Under the pieces are notes generated by a model that saw nothing but the letters and a program-made list of their open reading frames with translations, was not told the origin of the DNA and ran no database searches. Shown one piece after another: positions 22,201 to 32,914 of a DNA stretch of 64,000 nt. Numbering within the stretch: position 1 is the first letter of the stretch; the number at the start of each line of letters is the position of its first letter. This DNA comes from Protula sp. h YS-2021 (Eukaryota; Annelida; Polychaeta; Sabellida; Serpulidae): positions 26,970,116-27,034,115 of the forward strand of contig OX457026.1 in the NCBI GenBank assembly GCA_949752745.1. Direction: 5' to 3'. The translations under genes were made by a program, and so were the position numbers.

Positions 22201-22436
22201 TTTTCCTCTGAATTACAAGTAATATTAAATACAATTTCTCTTTTAGGTGCTTAAGTAAAGGTATATTAATCTCATGCATTAAAAGAAATAAAATGACTCA
22301 CGGGTGCATTATCTTTGTTCTTATCCAATTCAGGAAGTTGCCATGTAGACCGCAGAAGCACATCAGCATCAAAACAATTGTTCAGCGCATTGATTTTTCC
22401 AATATTCATTAAAGTTACATGAACAACAACTTTTTT
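12612..22436 (-). CDS. Pentameric ligand-gated ion channel-like protein lacking the Cys-loop cysteines (5' end missing)
   Basis: Eight minus-strand exons with consensus splice sites and compatible phases encode a channel subunit. In protein order the exons are 22436-22302, 20089-19889, 18297-18185, 17586-17442, a micro-exon at 13709/13707-13696, 13635-13471, 13173-13009 and 12668-12612. The ligand-binding domain shows NIGKINALNNCFDADVLLRS, then TWQLPEL, the loop-A type WNPDIHIENSFD, and HFPLDIQELSVKV where nicotinic-type receptors have the second Cys-loop cysteine. TVTCFVARRAELYLW leads into membrane segment M1. M2, M3 and M4 follow, with M3 and M4 joined by only a few residues (HLYDER). The C-terminus is short and basic. 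Such channels form pentamers in the plasma membrane; ligand and ion selectivity cannot be read here. The start codon and signal peptide exon(s) were not found and should lie above 22436. Confidence 0.83.
13009..13173 (-). CDS. Channel gene, M3-M4 exon
   Basis: Acceptor ttccgtag, donor gtataaaa; 55 codons, phase 0 to 0. It starts DWYWVFTLLYLTVVLIWHF (M3). The preceding exon ends in L, giving an LDxY motif like that at the M3 start of Cys-less channels. The residues HLYDER are the whole loop, and GGIVCALIHFGFTTYYVFV is M4. Confidence 0.8.
13471..13635 (-). CDS. Channel gene, end of M1 and M2 exon
   Basis: Acceptor attttattttag, donor gtaagtg; 55 codons, phase 0. VLIGFFAPF closes M1. TDTGSRDENKF is the M1-M2 loop and LAILLSLLLIGILIV is the pore-lining M2 candidate. 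The usual DRLS/T start of M2 is replaced by RDENK, so ion selectivity is unpredictable. Confidence 0.75.
13696..13709 (-). CDS. Channel gene, candidate 12-14 nt micro-exon in M1
   Basis: AGCTGTCTACAGTT lies between a pyrimidine-rich acceptor (ttttcatatttatgcag) and the donor gtaagaaacc. It supplies LSTV or KLSTV, filling exactly the gap in M1 between RSFLVT(V) and VLIGFFAPF. Two readings keep frame: 12 nt (13696-13707) if the previous exon ends at 17442, or 14 nt if it ends at 17438. It was inferred from spacing, so it is less certain than the other exons. Confidence 0.5.
15105..16232 (+). mobile_element. 5'-truncated LINE with (AAT)n tail
   Basis: The insert is bounded by ATTTC on both sides (15100-15104, 16233-16237) within an otherwise continuous tandem unit. 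It carries the RT catalytic box YADDGQVG at about 15207. After a frame change comes the C-terminal region RNLGVYMDAHLNFDHHITHL, HALIISRIDYCNSLFTGL and HITPSLIQLHWLPV. A shift near 15930 leads to LWNSLPENVKSAQSLSIFK, the usual end of CR1/L2-type polymerases. The tail is AAT repeats (16183-16232). The 5' part with the endonuclease is missing, as expected for an incomplete reverse-transcription event. It is inactive because of stops and frameshifts. Confidence 0.87.
16183..16232. repeat. (AAT)n microsatellite tail of the LINE
   Basis: About 16 AAT units with one AAA interruption, directly following the LINE 3' untranslated region. Confidence 0.9.
17442..17586 (-). CDS. Channel gene, end of ligand-binding domain and start of M1
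   Basis: Acceptor gtcaattcaacag, donor gtcagtac (an alternative donor gtacaa adds 4 nt, to 17438). The exon begins by completing a split Trp codon (W KLCTSVRSTINTEF) and then reads SALTVTCFVARRAELYLWRS and FLVT. The R-R pair followed by YLW is the ligand-binding-domain to M1 junction of this family. Confidence 0.85.
18185..18297 (-). CDS. Channel gene, post-Cys-loop-equivalent exon
   Basis: Acceptor cgaaaacag, donor gtaggtct; phase 0 in, 2 out. Reads ELSVKVTTKKTKDEVELEEN then MHKIRAEPFYHRGE plus a split Trp. The ELSV directly after FPLDIQ has no cysteine. Confidence 0.85.
18855..18912. repeat. TTTA-type low-complexity tract
   Basis: Repeated ttta/ttat motifs in the channel-gene intron. Confidence 0.7.
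19226..19765 (+). repeat. Pearl-like element (plus orientation)
   Basis: Units contain 'cagctgggtcaatgtcc', 'cctacctatatgtaaaa' and 'agtgtgttaacaaa'. A GACA/GACG microsatellite follows (19677-19708) and then a 3' stem, ccgcgctacgcgg. It shares units with 48460-49165 and 50560-50800. It lies in a channel-gene intron. Confidence 0.68.
19889..20089 (-). CDS. Channel gene, ligand-binding-domain core exon
   Basis: Acceptor acttgtttcag, donor gtaactta; 67 codons, phase 0. Contains the loop-A-like FLCWNPDIHIENSFD, then SSVALEYDS, ISGTFFSNMSLEHFPLDIQ. The WxPD and FPxDxQ motifs are hallmarks of the pentameric channel extracellular domain. Confidence 0.87.
20400..20740. repeat. Degenerate dispersed repeat
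   Basis: Carries 'gatcggattgctttcaaa' and 'gtacgaatgtttcc', as in the repeat at 1-420. It lies within a channel-gene intron. Confidence 0.55.
21770..21965. repeat. Degenerate dispersed repeat unit
   Basis: Contains 'aactggattgctttcatg' and 'cgaatatctttcc', another diverged member of the same family. Just upstream, 21741-21765 holds a small inverted repeat (ggaaggccagc/gctggccttcc). Confidence 0.45.
22302..22436 (-). CDS. Channel gene, first recognisable exon
   Basis: Acceptor aatttgtttcag, donor gtgagtca; 45 codons, phase 0. Reads KKVVVHVTLMNIGKINALNN, then CFDADVLLRSTWQLPELDKN. The strand-loop pattern VxVxVxxxxIGxIxxL followed by FxADVxxxxxW is the start of the ligand-binding domain. An upstream exon with the start codon and signal peptide must exist but could not be identified between 22437 and 24143. 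Confidence 0.85.
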
Positions 22437-24143
22437 CTGAAACAAATTACATATTGCTGGATATTTTCTTCACAATGCATGTCTTTGATAGAACACTAAT
22501 TTGCAATTTCATGTTAAACCAAATTTAAATATGCTAAAGATTCGTAAATATATTTGGACTAAAGATAGTTGAGTCAAATCAGGAAGATTAGGTACAGCAA
22601 CACGTCCAAACTTTACTTCTGAAAAACTCGCGCTATAAAAATCGAGTGGTTTATGTTTTTTTCGCATTAAATTGGCAAAGTGTGTGTTTTTGCATCTACA
22701 ATATATAAATGAAGATTACACTGTACATTCATTTGTTACTACTCCCATCATGATGGGTTAGATTCTATGTACGTGTACTGAAGTACCCAAATACACATAA
22801 CATTGAACTTTAGTTGGGACGTCACCCAGTGTCTTTGCATTAGATTCTTAGCCACGAAACCCCTTCGGATGACGTAATTTTTAAATTGCACAGGCAACAT
22901 CTCAAGAACTCTGAACAGTCTTCCTGTTCGGTCGATTGTGTATCCTTATTGGGTTTTCACAAGCTCGAAAAACCTTTTAATGCCAAAAATGCAAATGCTG
23001 TACAACTTGCAGTTCTGTATAAATTTATACAATTATTTCTGGACATTCAAGTCTATGGCTATTCAACCAACCCGTTTTACTCGAACTTTGATTGTCAAGC
23101 AGATCAAACATTATAGTTGATGATACATAGAATTATCCATTACCCAAAAGCACAAGTCATGGGCTTTTTCCTTACACTGAATTTTAAACATTCAAATTTA
23201 TCCTATAAATCTCAAATTATCACTGATGGTGCCAAAACAACAAAACTCTACCCACAATTAGACACAGTTTGGCCAATTTTCGTGTAATTGCCCAAAATAT
23301 ACAAATTGTGTGTTTGACCACTCCTCCACAAATCAAATAACATAAGATTACACACACGCATAGATATATAACGAATGACGGATACACTGTGAATGTGTGG
23401 TCATTATAGCACATCAACGATAGCCAGCTGGATTAAATGATGCTAGTCTCTAATCTATCCAGGTCTCAATCTGATGCAGCTTGTTTGAAATCAAAGTCAA
23501 ATTTATTGGACAACCACTTTTTAAAACCTTATTTATATTAGAGACAGGGTAATAAAAGGGTTTGACGAGATCTCACAGTGATTCAAATAAGCTAATTGCC
23601 AGTCTTATAGTTCCGAATATAGAGGTGAACTCGAGTAGATGGGCCCATAAGTAGATTTTCACAATCTTCCGTTGAACTACTCGCGTAATAAAAATTAAAC
23701 CTTTCATAATTTTGGCACAACGTAGATGTACATTTCCTCCGTGATGAATTACCGTTCAAAACCATTAAATTATCTAACAATTTTACAACAAATATTACTT
23801 TGATTCAATGCAAGTCGAGAGAGATTGCGAATTGGGTAGATGGGTCACCAACTGTTTTCTTGGAATGACTGCAGGTTTCTTCCACTAAATTCAATATTCA
23901 GTATAGATAGGTATCTTAAGATACATAAACTCAAAGGAAGAAGTTATGCGCTCTATGTAGAATTCAACACAGCGCACTTATATGCTCAAGAGAACACCCC
24001 TCCTATTTCCCTCCCCGGGAGAAGACGCTAATCATATGCACCTTGACTGGATTCTTCGTACTCCCGAGTTTTTCGCCATACCGATTTTTTTTCACTATGG
24101 GCTTTTGTTTCAAACAGATTAGACTCAATACGGATAGGTTAAA
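22437..24143. other. Channel-gene 5' side or intron, nothing assigned
   Basis: No exon with clear homology was found. A 62-codon minus-strand ORF at 23780-23592 has no recognisable motif. This stretch, or sequence beyond the LTR element, should hold the missing first exon. Confidence 0.4.
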
Positions 24144-24731
24144 TGTTGTGCACTCAGTTCTTGATGCCAACACATGCTTACGGTAATGATAACAGCAATT
24201 ATCATCTTCCCTTTTTTATTTCATTTATTGATACATGGCCTAGACTTGGTGTTGATTGATGTTATTGAGGCCGCCATAATCAGTAATCCACCTGTTCTCT
24301 AATAGGTAAACAACATGTTATAATTGTTAATTCCCTGTTATCTTCAGTTGGTGTTTGTTACTCTGTCTTGTGACAAGTGTCTTTGTTGGTATATATGCTG
24401 CTGAAATAATGTGCTTAGGGAGTTCTCTGGAATACGCGCAGTTATGATTCAATGATATTTATAACATTCATGGTATATTATTCGGTATATTGTGGTACGC
24501 AGTAATTATAATTGCATATTATACTTTGCATGTAAATAATTGAATAACGTAAATAACTCTAAGTTCGTAAGAATAATAAATGGGTTTCTTCGCATAATAG
24601 ATTCTGGTACGGTATCACCCCCGCTGCATTTTATCATTTAATAAACATTAACTACTTTAAATTACCTTTCGTTGTAATTATTAGTGAAATAGCCCACTGT
24701 GAGTCAGAACGGTTCACAGAGGTGTACTTCA
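24144..24731 (+). repeat. Left LTR (588 bp)
   Basis: Starts tgttgtgcactcagttc, ends gaggtgtacttca. It is uninterrupted and serves as reference for the split right LTR. Confidence 0.9.
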
Positions 24732-26524
24732 TGTGATGGAGATTTGCAGCGTAATTACGCCTCGAAAATCCATTTAAAATAATGATAATGATGATTTCAT
24801 AAATGCTGTCACAACACTAATTTCACAACGATACAAACAAAAAATGGAAAATTTTTTGCTTAATTTCAAAGCCCTATTTTACTGTACATCAGTGACGGTG
24901 GTGCTCATTTTTAAAGTTGGGGAAGGTGCCCCCGCAAAAGGTTTTGCAGCCTAGCAAAAATATTTTTGATAGTAAGCTTAAACTATTCGCACACAAGTGC
25001 CGTTCATCAAAAACTACTTTTCATGTTTCTTTGTCCACACGCACTATAAATGTAACTATGTATAGCTGCACTGCAATATTAGCTGCATCTTCATTCTAAT
25101 GGTTTTCTTTCTTTAGCTACCCACACATGAAATGTGTTTATAAATAAATTGTGTTTGTATTGCGATTTGCAACCTTGGTAACTTTTAGTTTCGCTAATCG
25201 CACCACAAAGCTTTTGAGAAAAAACAATCGTTTTATGTTACGCGCTTTTAACCTCACTAGCTAACTGCACGACAGGCGTACTCATACAAATAAGAATAGC
25301 ATCTGAATACTAAACCCTTTCACACAAGGCTATTCACACAACAATGGTGCCAAGCACTACTTAAATTAACATTATTCTTCACAGTTGATAGCTTTTACTA
25401 ATTGCGCAACAGGCGTATACATAAAATAGACGTGTGCTCTTAATACTACATCCTTTTCATGCTAACGGCTACTCGCACAACAATGGTGTCTATTTACTTT
25501 TACGGCACTATCCCGGTTAGCATTCTTGGTCATAGCAAATATCTTCATTCAAATAAAAGTATTTATCAGATTAAAAGTGCTGACTGCACACTTTTGACTA
25601 CTCGCACACCAGCTGTGCTTATCTGAAAATGCTCACAATTTAAAGAATGTCTATCAAAAGCAATTCCAAAGCACGAAATTGTTCATTTGAACTGACAGTG
25701 TTGCCTCGGGAAATGCCACAACACATTGCGACTCTCTTTGCTAGCAAATTTCTGGCTGCATCACAAAACCTTCTTATCAAAATGAAACAATGAAACAGCT
25801 GGTAAAATATTGTCGAACAATGGGTTTGGTATGCATGTTTTGGTTTCATATGGTATGTTGAGGTGTTGGTTAAGCCTGGTTCAGCAAGTGACTTGTGCGT
25901 GTGAATTTTTTCTTAGAATGCCTTTTATTGTTTACTTACACAGTCTTTCAACGGCCAAACTTTCTGATGCTGTCAAGTTATCAAAATGGAAATATATGGT
26001 TGAGGTCCTTGAAATTGTACCATTGCTGAAGTGGGATAGGTCCGTACATTACACCGCACGTATCCCCAGTTTTCCTGAAGGACTTAGCGGAACAGTGGTA
26101 TTATAGGCTTAGAGATTTTATCAGAACAAATTATTCGTTGCTCAGGCAAGCATTCCTCGACCAATTTCATGACAAAGTCTACTCATTCAGAGACGGACGA
26201 TCGATAATGGTTTTGCTAATGTAGATTTGGATGATCTGATTTTTTAGACATAGTACTGTTTGTGACAAACCTGAGTTTTCACAAGAATTTGAACGAGGTT
26301 TTATCAGTCTTATGCCTCTGGAAATAAGAGGATTTTGTACATAGCTGAGAAGAGAAACGCAAATGATTGTGCTATAAAAGCTCAACATCTTTTTGCATCG
26401 CATATCGCTAGAGATAGTGATTCTGTAATTCCCCTGTTGAGGCAGCTCCAACTCTTTACACCTAGACATACACTGGGCTCAAGGACAGGCAATACATAAT
26501 GCGAAGCGTCCGCGAGAACAGCGT
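24732..26524 (+). other. Leader and lost gag region of the Gypsy element
   Basis: No gag capsid homology is visible. A 98-codon plus-strand ORF (25810-26106) has no recognisable motif. Just before the protease a stretch reading NFGSKNHRKERGHLP could be a decayed nucleocapsid knuckle, but its cysteines are gone. No primer-binding site with a tRNA match was recognised after the LTR. Confidence 0.5.
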
Positions 26525-27360
26525 TTGAAAGTCCCACATACAAATTTTGGTTCAAAAAATCACCGCAAAGAAAGGGGGCATCTTCCTGTCAAACCAGAAA
26601 CTTGTGAAGCTTTCAGTCAAACGAATTATTCAAAACCAAGCGAACAACAACACACAGCACACAATATTCAACAATCACAAGAGTGCCCTATTCTAAATCT
26701 GACTGACAGTTCCCATATAAGTATCAAATGTAGTAATGCTGTGGAATGGCATACTCTATTCGACACGGGTGCGAATTGTAACTGCAACAGTACTGAGGCA
26801 TTCAATCGTTTGAAGCGATGTGATAAAACCGGTGTTGAATATTCAAAATTCCATCAGGCTCAGTCGGCCGGAGGGGCCCCCTTATCTATCAAAGGTTCTT
26901 CAAATATTTCATTCCGTCTCAAAAACTCCAGGGTTGAAGCTAAGGTATATGTTGTTGAGGACTTGGTAGTTGATTTTATTCTGGGAAGAACATTTATTGA
27001 AGAACAAGGCGCTGTTATTGACTTCTCTAAGAACATCATTAAACTCAATGACAAGTACACCTTTGTTATCCCAGATGAATGTGTGGTCGAATCGCAAACT
27101 GAAAAAATGTTCTTATTAATATTAAGGGCAAAATTCCAAATGCAATAGACGGTTTGGCCCGTCCAAATGACAGAATACAAGCCCTTGGCTTATTTATGGC
27201 CAAAACCCTTAACACTTCAAGTGCTAACAAGATAACCATATGTCTTATGAATCCTCTGAAATCACCAATAAAGCTCAAGGCCAAAACAAAAGTAGGGACC
27301 ATCAGTCTGCTTAGCTCGCCAGATAGCATCAGTCCTCTCGAGGGCCCCGATCAAAATTAA
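26525..27360 (+). pseudogene. Aspartic protease and linker of the Gypsy element
   Basis: The 26525-27148 frame (207 codons) holds a retroviral-type aspartic protease: the active site LFDTGANC falls near residue 80 and the flap-distal ILGRTFIEEQGAVIDF near residue 152. A second frame (27154-27360) continues with LFMAKTLNTSSANKITICL and NPLKSPIKLKAKTKVGTIS, the usual protease-RT linker. The protease domain itself is uninterrupted in this copy; the polyprotein is broken immediately downstream. Confidence 0.85.
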
Positions 27361-27373
27361 TGAGTTACCATTC

Positions 27374-28370
27374 GTGCATTTTGTCTCTGATGGTAATTCA
27401 GTTAATCAAGCAAGTCCAAAAACTGACAGTTCTACTTTCAAACACCATCACAGCTTTGGTTTTGACGAAGCTCGTGCCAGACTTAAAGAATCTATTTACC
27501 TGGGTGAATCAATCCTGACTGAAGAGCACACGGATCAGTTGCTCGATGTTCTTGCGAACTATCGTGAAGCATTTTTATTAGACGGTGAGCTAGGGAATTA
27601 AAGACTTTTGAATCACGAGATCGTGCTTAAGCAAGGAACAAACCTATCTATTAAAGACCTATCGTTACTCCATGTTTGCGAACGATGAAGCACGTAAGCA
27701 CATACCTGGCTTGCTAGAAAAAGTGTGATTGAGTCGAGTACATATCTTTGGTCTTCTCAAATTTGCATTGTCACGAAACCTCGGTCTGATCCTAAGGTTC
27801 CAATTGAAACAAGGATGACAATCGACTACAGGAGGTGAATGATCGAACGTTGCCTGATGTCCATCCTTTGCCACGGCTAAATGATACGCTTGATCATATT
27901 GGGTCTCAGAAGCCATTTTTCTTCAGTTCGAGTGATCTTTTGTCCTGGTTCTTTCAAGTTGAGCTCGATAAGGAAAGTAGGCCTTACACATCATTTTCTT
28001 TTAAAGGAGGTCCCTACCAGTTCACAAAACTGGCTCAGGGAGTTAGCTTCGTTGTCAAGGTTAATGCAGTTAATACTTACAGGGCTTCAGTACTTTACCT
28101 GTTTGTGCTATATAGATGATATCATCATATCATATTTTCTAGCACTTTTGAGGAGTACTTGAAACATGTCAGTCTTGTTCTAGAACGTCTGATTAAAGCT
28201 AATCTCAAAGCTAAGTGTCAGTTTACTACGAAAGAGGTGACATTCTAGGGCAATATTTTACGAAGGATGGCGTTAAACCAGACCCAAGGAAAATAAGTAT
28301 TATCAAGGACATGAAGTCACCAAGGAATGTCAAAGAAATGTCAAAGAGGCCAGAAGGTGTCTTGGGCTTA
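27374..28370 (+). pseudogene. Reverse transcriptase of the Gypsy element
   Basis: After a pre-RT stretch (27374-27601, ending FLLDGELGN) the RT is spread over frames. DVHPLPRLNDTLDHIGSQKP and FFFSSSDLLSWFFQVELD carry the first catalytic Asp. GGPYQFTKLAQGVS follows. CYIDDIIIS at about 28110 is the catalytic YxDD box. GVKPDPRKISIIKDM near 28268 marks the thumb. Several frameshifts and an internal stop separate these pieces. Confidence 0.88.
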
Positions 28371-28920
28371 TGGGTTTTTAGAGGAGGTTCGTTCCTCATT
28401 TTAAAGTTTTTTGCATCGCCTCTGTATCATCTTTTAAAGAAAGACCAAAAATGGGAATGGACAGCAAAGTGTCAGGAGGGTTTCCAAAGTCTGAAAGATT
28501 CCCTGGTAAAGGCTCCAATTCTGGGTTATCCCGACTTTAGCAAATCATTTATTGTTTACACTGATGCTTCTATCGAGGATCTTGGTGCTGTGCTGGTACA
28601 AGAACAACAACATGACGGCAAAATAATTCCAAGAACTCTGTGGTACTCTGGTCGTTCATTAAACAAACATGAGAAAAAGTACAATATCTGCGATCTTGAG
28701 CTTACTGCTTTACATTATGATTTTTAGCAATACCGTTCATATCTGCAATACGACAAAGTGATTTTCTATACCGATCACAGGTCTCACAACTCTCATGAAT
28801 TGCAAACAACTAACTAGCAGACTTGGTTGAATTCATCAAGCACTGACAATGTTTGACGATGAAGTAGTACACTTTCAGGCACTAAAATGACTCACCTAGA
28901 TGCAATAAGTAGGTTTGCAC
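28371..28920 (+). pseudogene. RNase H of the Gypsy element
   Basis: FIVYTDASIEDLGAVLVQEQ carries the first catalytic Asp, YNICDLELTALHYDF the Glu, and FYTDHR (after a stop at 28727) the next Asp. MTHLDAISR at 28887 is the end-of-domain motif. Interrupted by at least one stop and a frameshift. Confidence 0.87.
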
Positions 28921-29329
28921 ATTTAACTTCGCTAAAATATCACGAGGGTGTTGTTGAGCCTGATTTAGTTGACCCGCTTCTCATTGAACCAAAATCAATT
29001 GCTGATCTCAAGGTTTTTGCGGTTAATGCCAAGATTCATGGTACCATATCTAAGCTGACACAAGAGAGGAAACAGCAACAAATCCGATTTTTCACAGGAG
29101 CATGTGGCTCGACTGGTCACTCTACGTCCAAAGATTCTTTGATCCTTTGAAGCTCATGGAAGAAAAAGCACTCGATGTCTCTCCGTCACGCTTAAAGATT
29201 AAAGATTTTGCTTTCGAATATCGATTACTTCATTGTTGACAATGGTGTCCTATATAGGGTGTATTATCAACCCAGATCTATCACGCGTGCTGAGGCAGGG
29301 AAGTGCTCACTTTAGCTTGTGGTTCCTGT

Positions 29330-30562
29330 TGAGCTGCGTCATGGGGTTTTGAGAGACTTACATTGCGTTGTGCACTTCTCATACACGACGGTTTGTTATA
29401 GGGCTAAGGAGAAGTATCGGTGGTCTGGTGTGTTAAAGGACTGAAGTCCTTCTGTGAGTCATGCCTGCAATGCCAGCAAGCAAAACGGTTTCAAAAACGA
29501 CCCCCATTGATACCAACCGAAAGCAGCTTTCCATGGCAAGTTGTTGTTGTAGATATCACATAACCACATTAACATCACGAGAAGGCAACAGGTACATTCA
29601 GGTTTTTGTAGATCTGTTCACAAATTATGTTTTCGCCTAAGCTATTCCAAATATGAAGGCCGAAACCCTAGCCAAAGTGTTCTATGAAGAAATTATTAGT
29701 CGGTGCGGTGTTCCACAAAAATTCTTATCTGATCGTGGTACGCATTTCATGTCCTGAGTCATGAAGTTTTCGCGAGTTCTGTTTGATGTTCAAGATTTGT
29801 TTACCTCTTCCTTTAATCTACGTTGTGATGGGATGACAGAACGTTCAAATCAGTTCATCATGAAATGTCTTAGTTTCCTTTCTAACATTCATCATGAACA
29901 TTTGTCCTCGGCTGTGTTTGTATACAATACCAATCCATGCTTTCGTTCCACAGATTACACTCCGTACTACCTTCTGTTTGGTCGTCATAACAAAATTCCT
30001 GCTGATTTAAGGTTTGCGATTCCCGAAGATGTCCCGCGTAATATCCAGGATTATGTTACAACACTGGTTAACAACATAGATGAAGTTGCTGATATGGCTC
30101 GCGAAAATATTAGGGAATACAAAATCAGTATTAAAAGATACTTTGATAAAAGTGCTCATCCGTGTCAACTATAAGAGGGCGACAAAGTATTCCTTTATGT
30201 TCCTGTGACACCCGAGCACTTATCACGAAAGTTGTGTCATCTTGGTGTGGGGGTACGTTATTCACGGGCTGTTGGGTCCAAACACCGTTAAGCTTCAAAA
30301 ATTAAGCGACGGTAAAATACTAAAGGCACCTATAAGCGTCAGACGTCTCAAGAAGTGCATAGATCCCGAAGAACACCTCCAGCAAGTGCCTGCGAATGAA
30401 ATCTTCCCGACTTTGGATAAAATGAGTGATGAAGACTTCCGCGATAATTTTGTCGTATTCTTGGCCGTTCACCCCGATGCATCATCAGATACTGAGGATT
30501 CTTTAGACAATGATTCTATGCCTCTCAACAACAGGCAGTATACTGTATTTTTTATAAATTAG
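29330..30562 (+). pseudogene. Integrase of the Gypsy element
   Basis: The H2C2 zinc finger is seen as HGVLRDLHCVVHF then CESCLQCQQAK in changing frames (29335-29490). The DDE core follows: VVVDI near 29545, FLSDRGTHFMS near 29725, and the catalytic Glu in DGMTERSNQF at about 29828. The C-terminal frame 30242-30562 carries the GPY/F-like LLGPNTVKLQKLSDGKIL and VRRLKKCIDPEEH, then an acidic tail. Stops and frame changes throughout. No chromodomain is evident. Confidence 0.87.
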
Positions 30563-32482
30563 TAATTTATGTACATAACTATATTTATCAAAAGAAAACA
30601 TGTCTTTGAAACTGGCACTGCCGCTGATGCGAACACGCATTCATGACAAGACTCTTAGCAGCATTTTAGCACATCACCCTAAAATGGCAAAACTGTACAA
30701 ATTGATATCAGCATAGTTAGTAACTTAAAATATGTAGCTTAAATATTGGATACACAGTCCAAATACTAAGCAGTTTTCATATTTAAGATATCTTACTGTC
30801 TTATTTGCATGCAAAGTTCGCTCAGTTATTCTGCAGTGATCTCTTTACATGCAGACCTACAGAATGCCAGGTATTCCCTTCGTACAGCTTTGGTTCTCTG
30901 AGCATACTATTTAGTCCTCTTTGTTGATGTCATTCATATTTTGTTTCAAAAGCCAATTAAGACTACTGGCACTCTACGAACGATTGGTACCTTTATATGT
31001 ATTTATATCCTTGAACAGTACAATGCGGAATGGTTAAATATTTGTAAAATCTGATCTCTTTGTTCAGTATCTTGACACGTAGTTCATACTCAAATGCGCT
31101 TCGCAAAGAAGTTCTTAAGAGCATAAAATAAATTCAAGGCCAATGTAAAAAATCAAAATGTATGAGCCAACTTATGCTCTCATTCGTATATGCATTCATA
31201 ATGGACAGTCAAAATATAATTTGTACATATTTTAGTATATGATGAGACAGTATCACTGTAAATATGGGGCGTGTTACTGTAAGTCGCTGCCGCAAGTTGA
31301 TCAAAATAAGTAAATTTATTTACATTGATTAGTATTTGTTCCTTTATATATTATATAATATTTTTTACCTTTATATATTATATTATATTATATTATATTA
31401 CACATTATATTTGTGTTTCAGATGAAGCTCGACTGAATTAGCTGCCACGGACTCATGTATTAGTCCCTTATTATCCATGAATATCTTAAATTTCGAGTAG
31501 ACAGTTGCTTTAATTTTCCATGTCTTTTGGCTTTCGCTTGAAATAAGTATCTTTTTGGCAGGAAATGGTAGGAAAGAATGTGTGTTCAACTGTATTAAGA
31601 GTAATGTGACGAATGAAGGTGAGATTGTTAGTTGTTCCAAAATTTACAAACTCCGGCCAGATCTTTTCAAACAGCACGAGCCAGTACCGTTGAAAGCCAT
31701 TGAGATGTTTTATGTTTCGACATATTCTAAAATCTTTGTTTTTTTTTTATTTGGTTTTTGTTTTCAAAAACAAATCATTTTCTCTACGATTAAATGCCCA
31801 GTAGAAGAGAAAGACAACGCGTCACCATTATGAATTGGAATGCAACCGGATATCTCTACCAACTGATATTCAAGAACCTGTCAGGCCGTCAAAAGCTACT
31901 ACCGCGAAGGCAAAAGATATGCGTTTGGCTTCGTTTGTTATCGAAAACGAACTGCAAAAATACTTCTTTATACCATAATAGACAGAGCGCAGACAACAAA
32001 ATCTCTTAAATGAAAAATGCAAGAAATAACGACGAAATAAATGATGATTACTTAATTGTTATTTATGCTATAAATATCTTTAATTGGCGCTGTGGTCTTC
32101 AGTACCAAAACTGGCACCTTTATGTCAACTGTTTTCTTTGAATCTGATTTTCAAGGCTATGCCTAAATTACCTGCCGAGTAGTTTTTAATATCATCTATT
32201 TTTAATCACTGATTTATTCATAATATCATATATTTTAATTTTTTCTCTTAATGGCAGTTTTAATGACTAATGAACAATAACGTTTTTTTAATAAACGTTA
32301 TTACTGTTACTGTTACTAACCAATTATTTTTGAAAGCTTAAGCGACTTAGCTCAGTTTAATTGTATTTTTAAATTGAGCTTAAAATCTAATCCACATATT
32401 TTAAGATGCTGTATAAAGAGTGTTAATCTTTAAATCAAAGCCGACTTCTGAATTTGAAAAATCAGTCTTAAAGTGGGGGAGA
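30563..32482 (+). other. Non-coding 3' region of the Gypsy element
   Basis: About 1.9 kb between the integrase stop and the polypurine tract (32470-32482). Two short ORFs (31555-31833 and 31794-32009) have no recognised domain, and no env signature is seen. 31340-31400 is a TATTA-rich low-complexity tract. An unrecognised third ORF or a later insertion is possible. Confidence 0.5.
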
Positions 32483-32914
32483 TGTTGTTCACCCAATTCT
32501 TGATGCCAACACATGGTTTAGACAATGAGCGTAATTATAATCTTCCCTTTGTTTATTTCGTTTATTGATACATGGTCTAGACTTAGTGCTGATTGATGTT
32601 AGTAGGGCTGCCATAATCAGTAATCCCCCTGTTCTCTAACAGGTAAACAATATGTTGTAATTGTTAAGCCCTTGCTGTCGTCTGTCGGTGTTTGTTACTC
32701 CGTCCGGTGACAAGTGTCTTTGTTGGCATGCATGGGTATTTTTGCTGCTGAAATAATGTGTCTAGGAGAGTTCTCTGCAATACACAAAGTTATGATTGGA
32801 TGATATTTATAACATTCAGGGTATATAAGTCGGTATATTGTGGTATGTAATAATTATGATTTTATACAAACTTTGCATGTAAATAAATTAATAACGTAAA
32901 TAACTTCGTAAATA

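Noticed and set aside
25810..26106. 98-codon ORF between left LTR and protease as gag
   Set aside because: No capsid or nucleocapsid motif; kept only as unassigned leader sequence.
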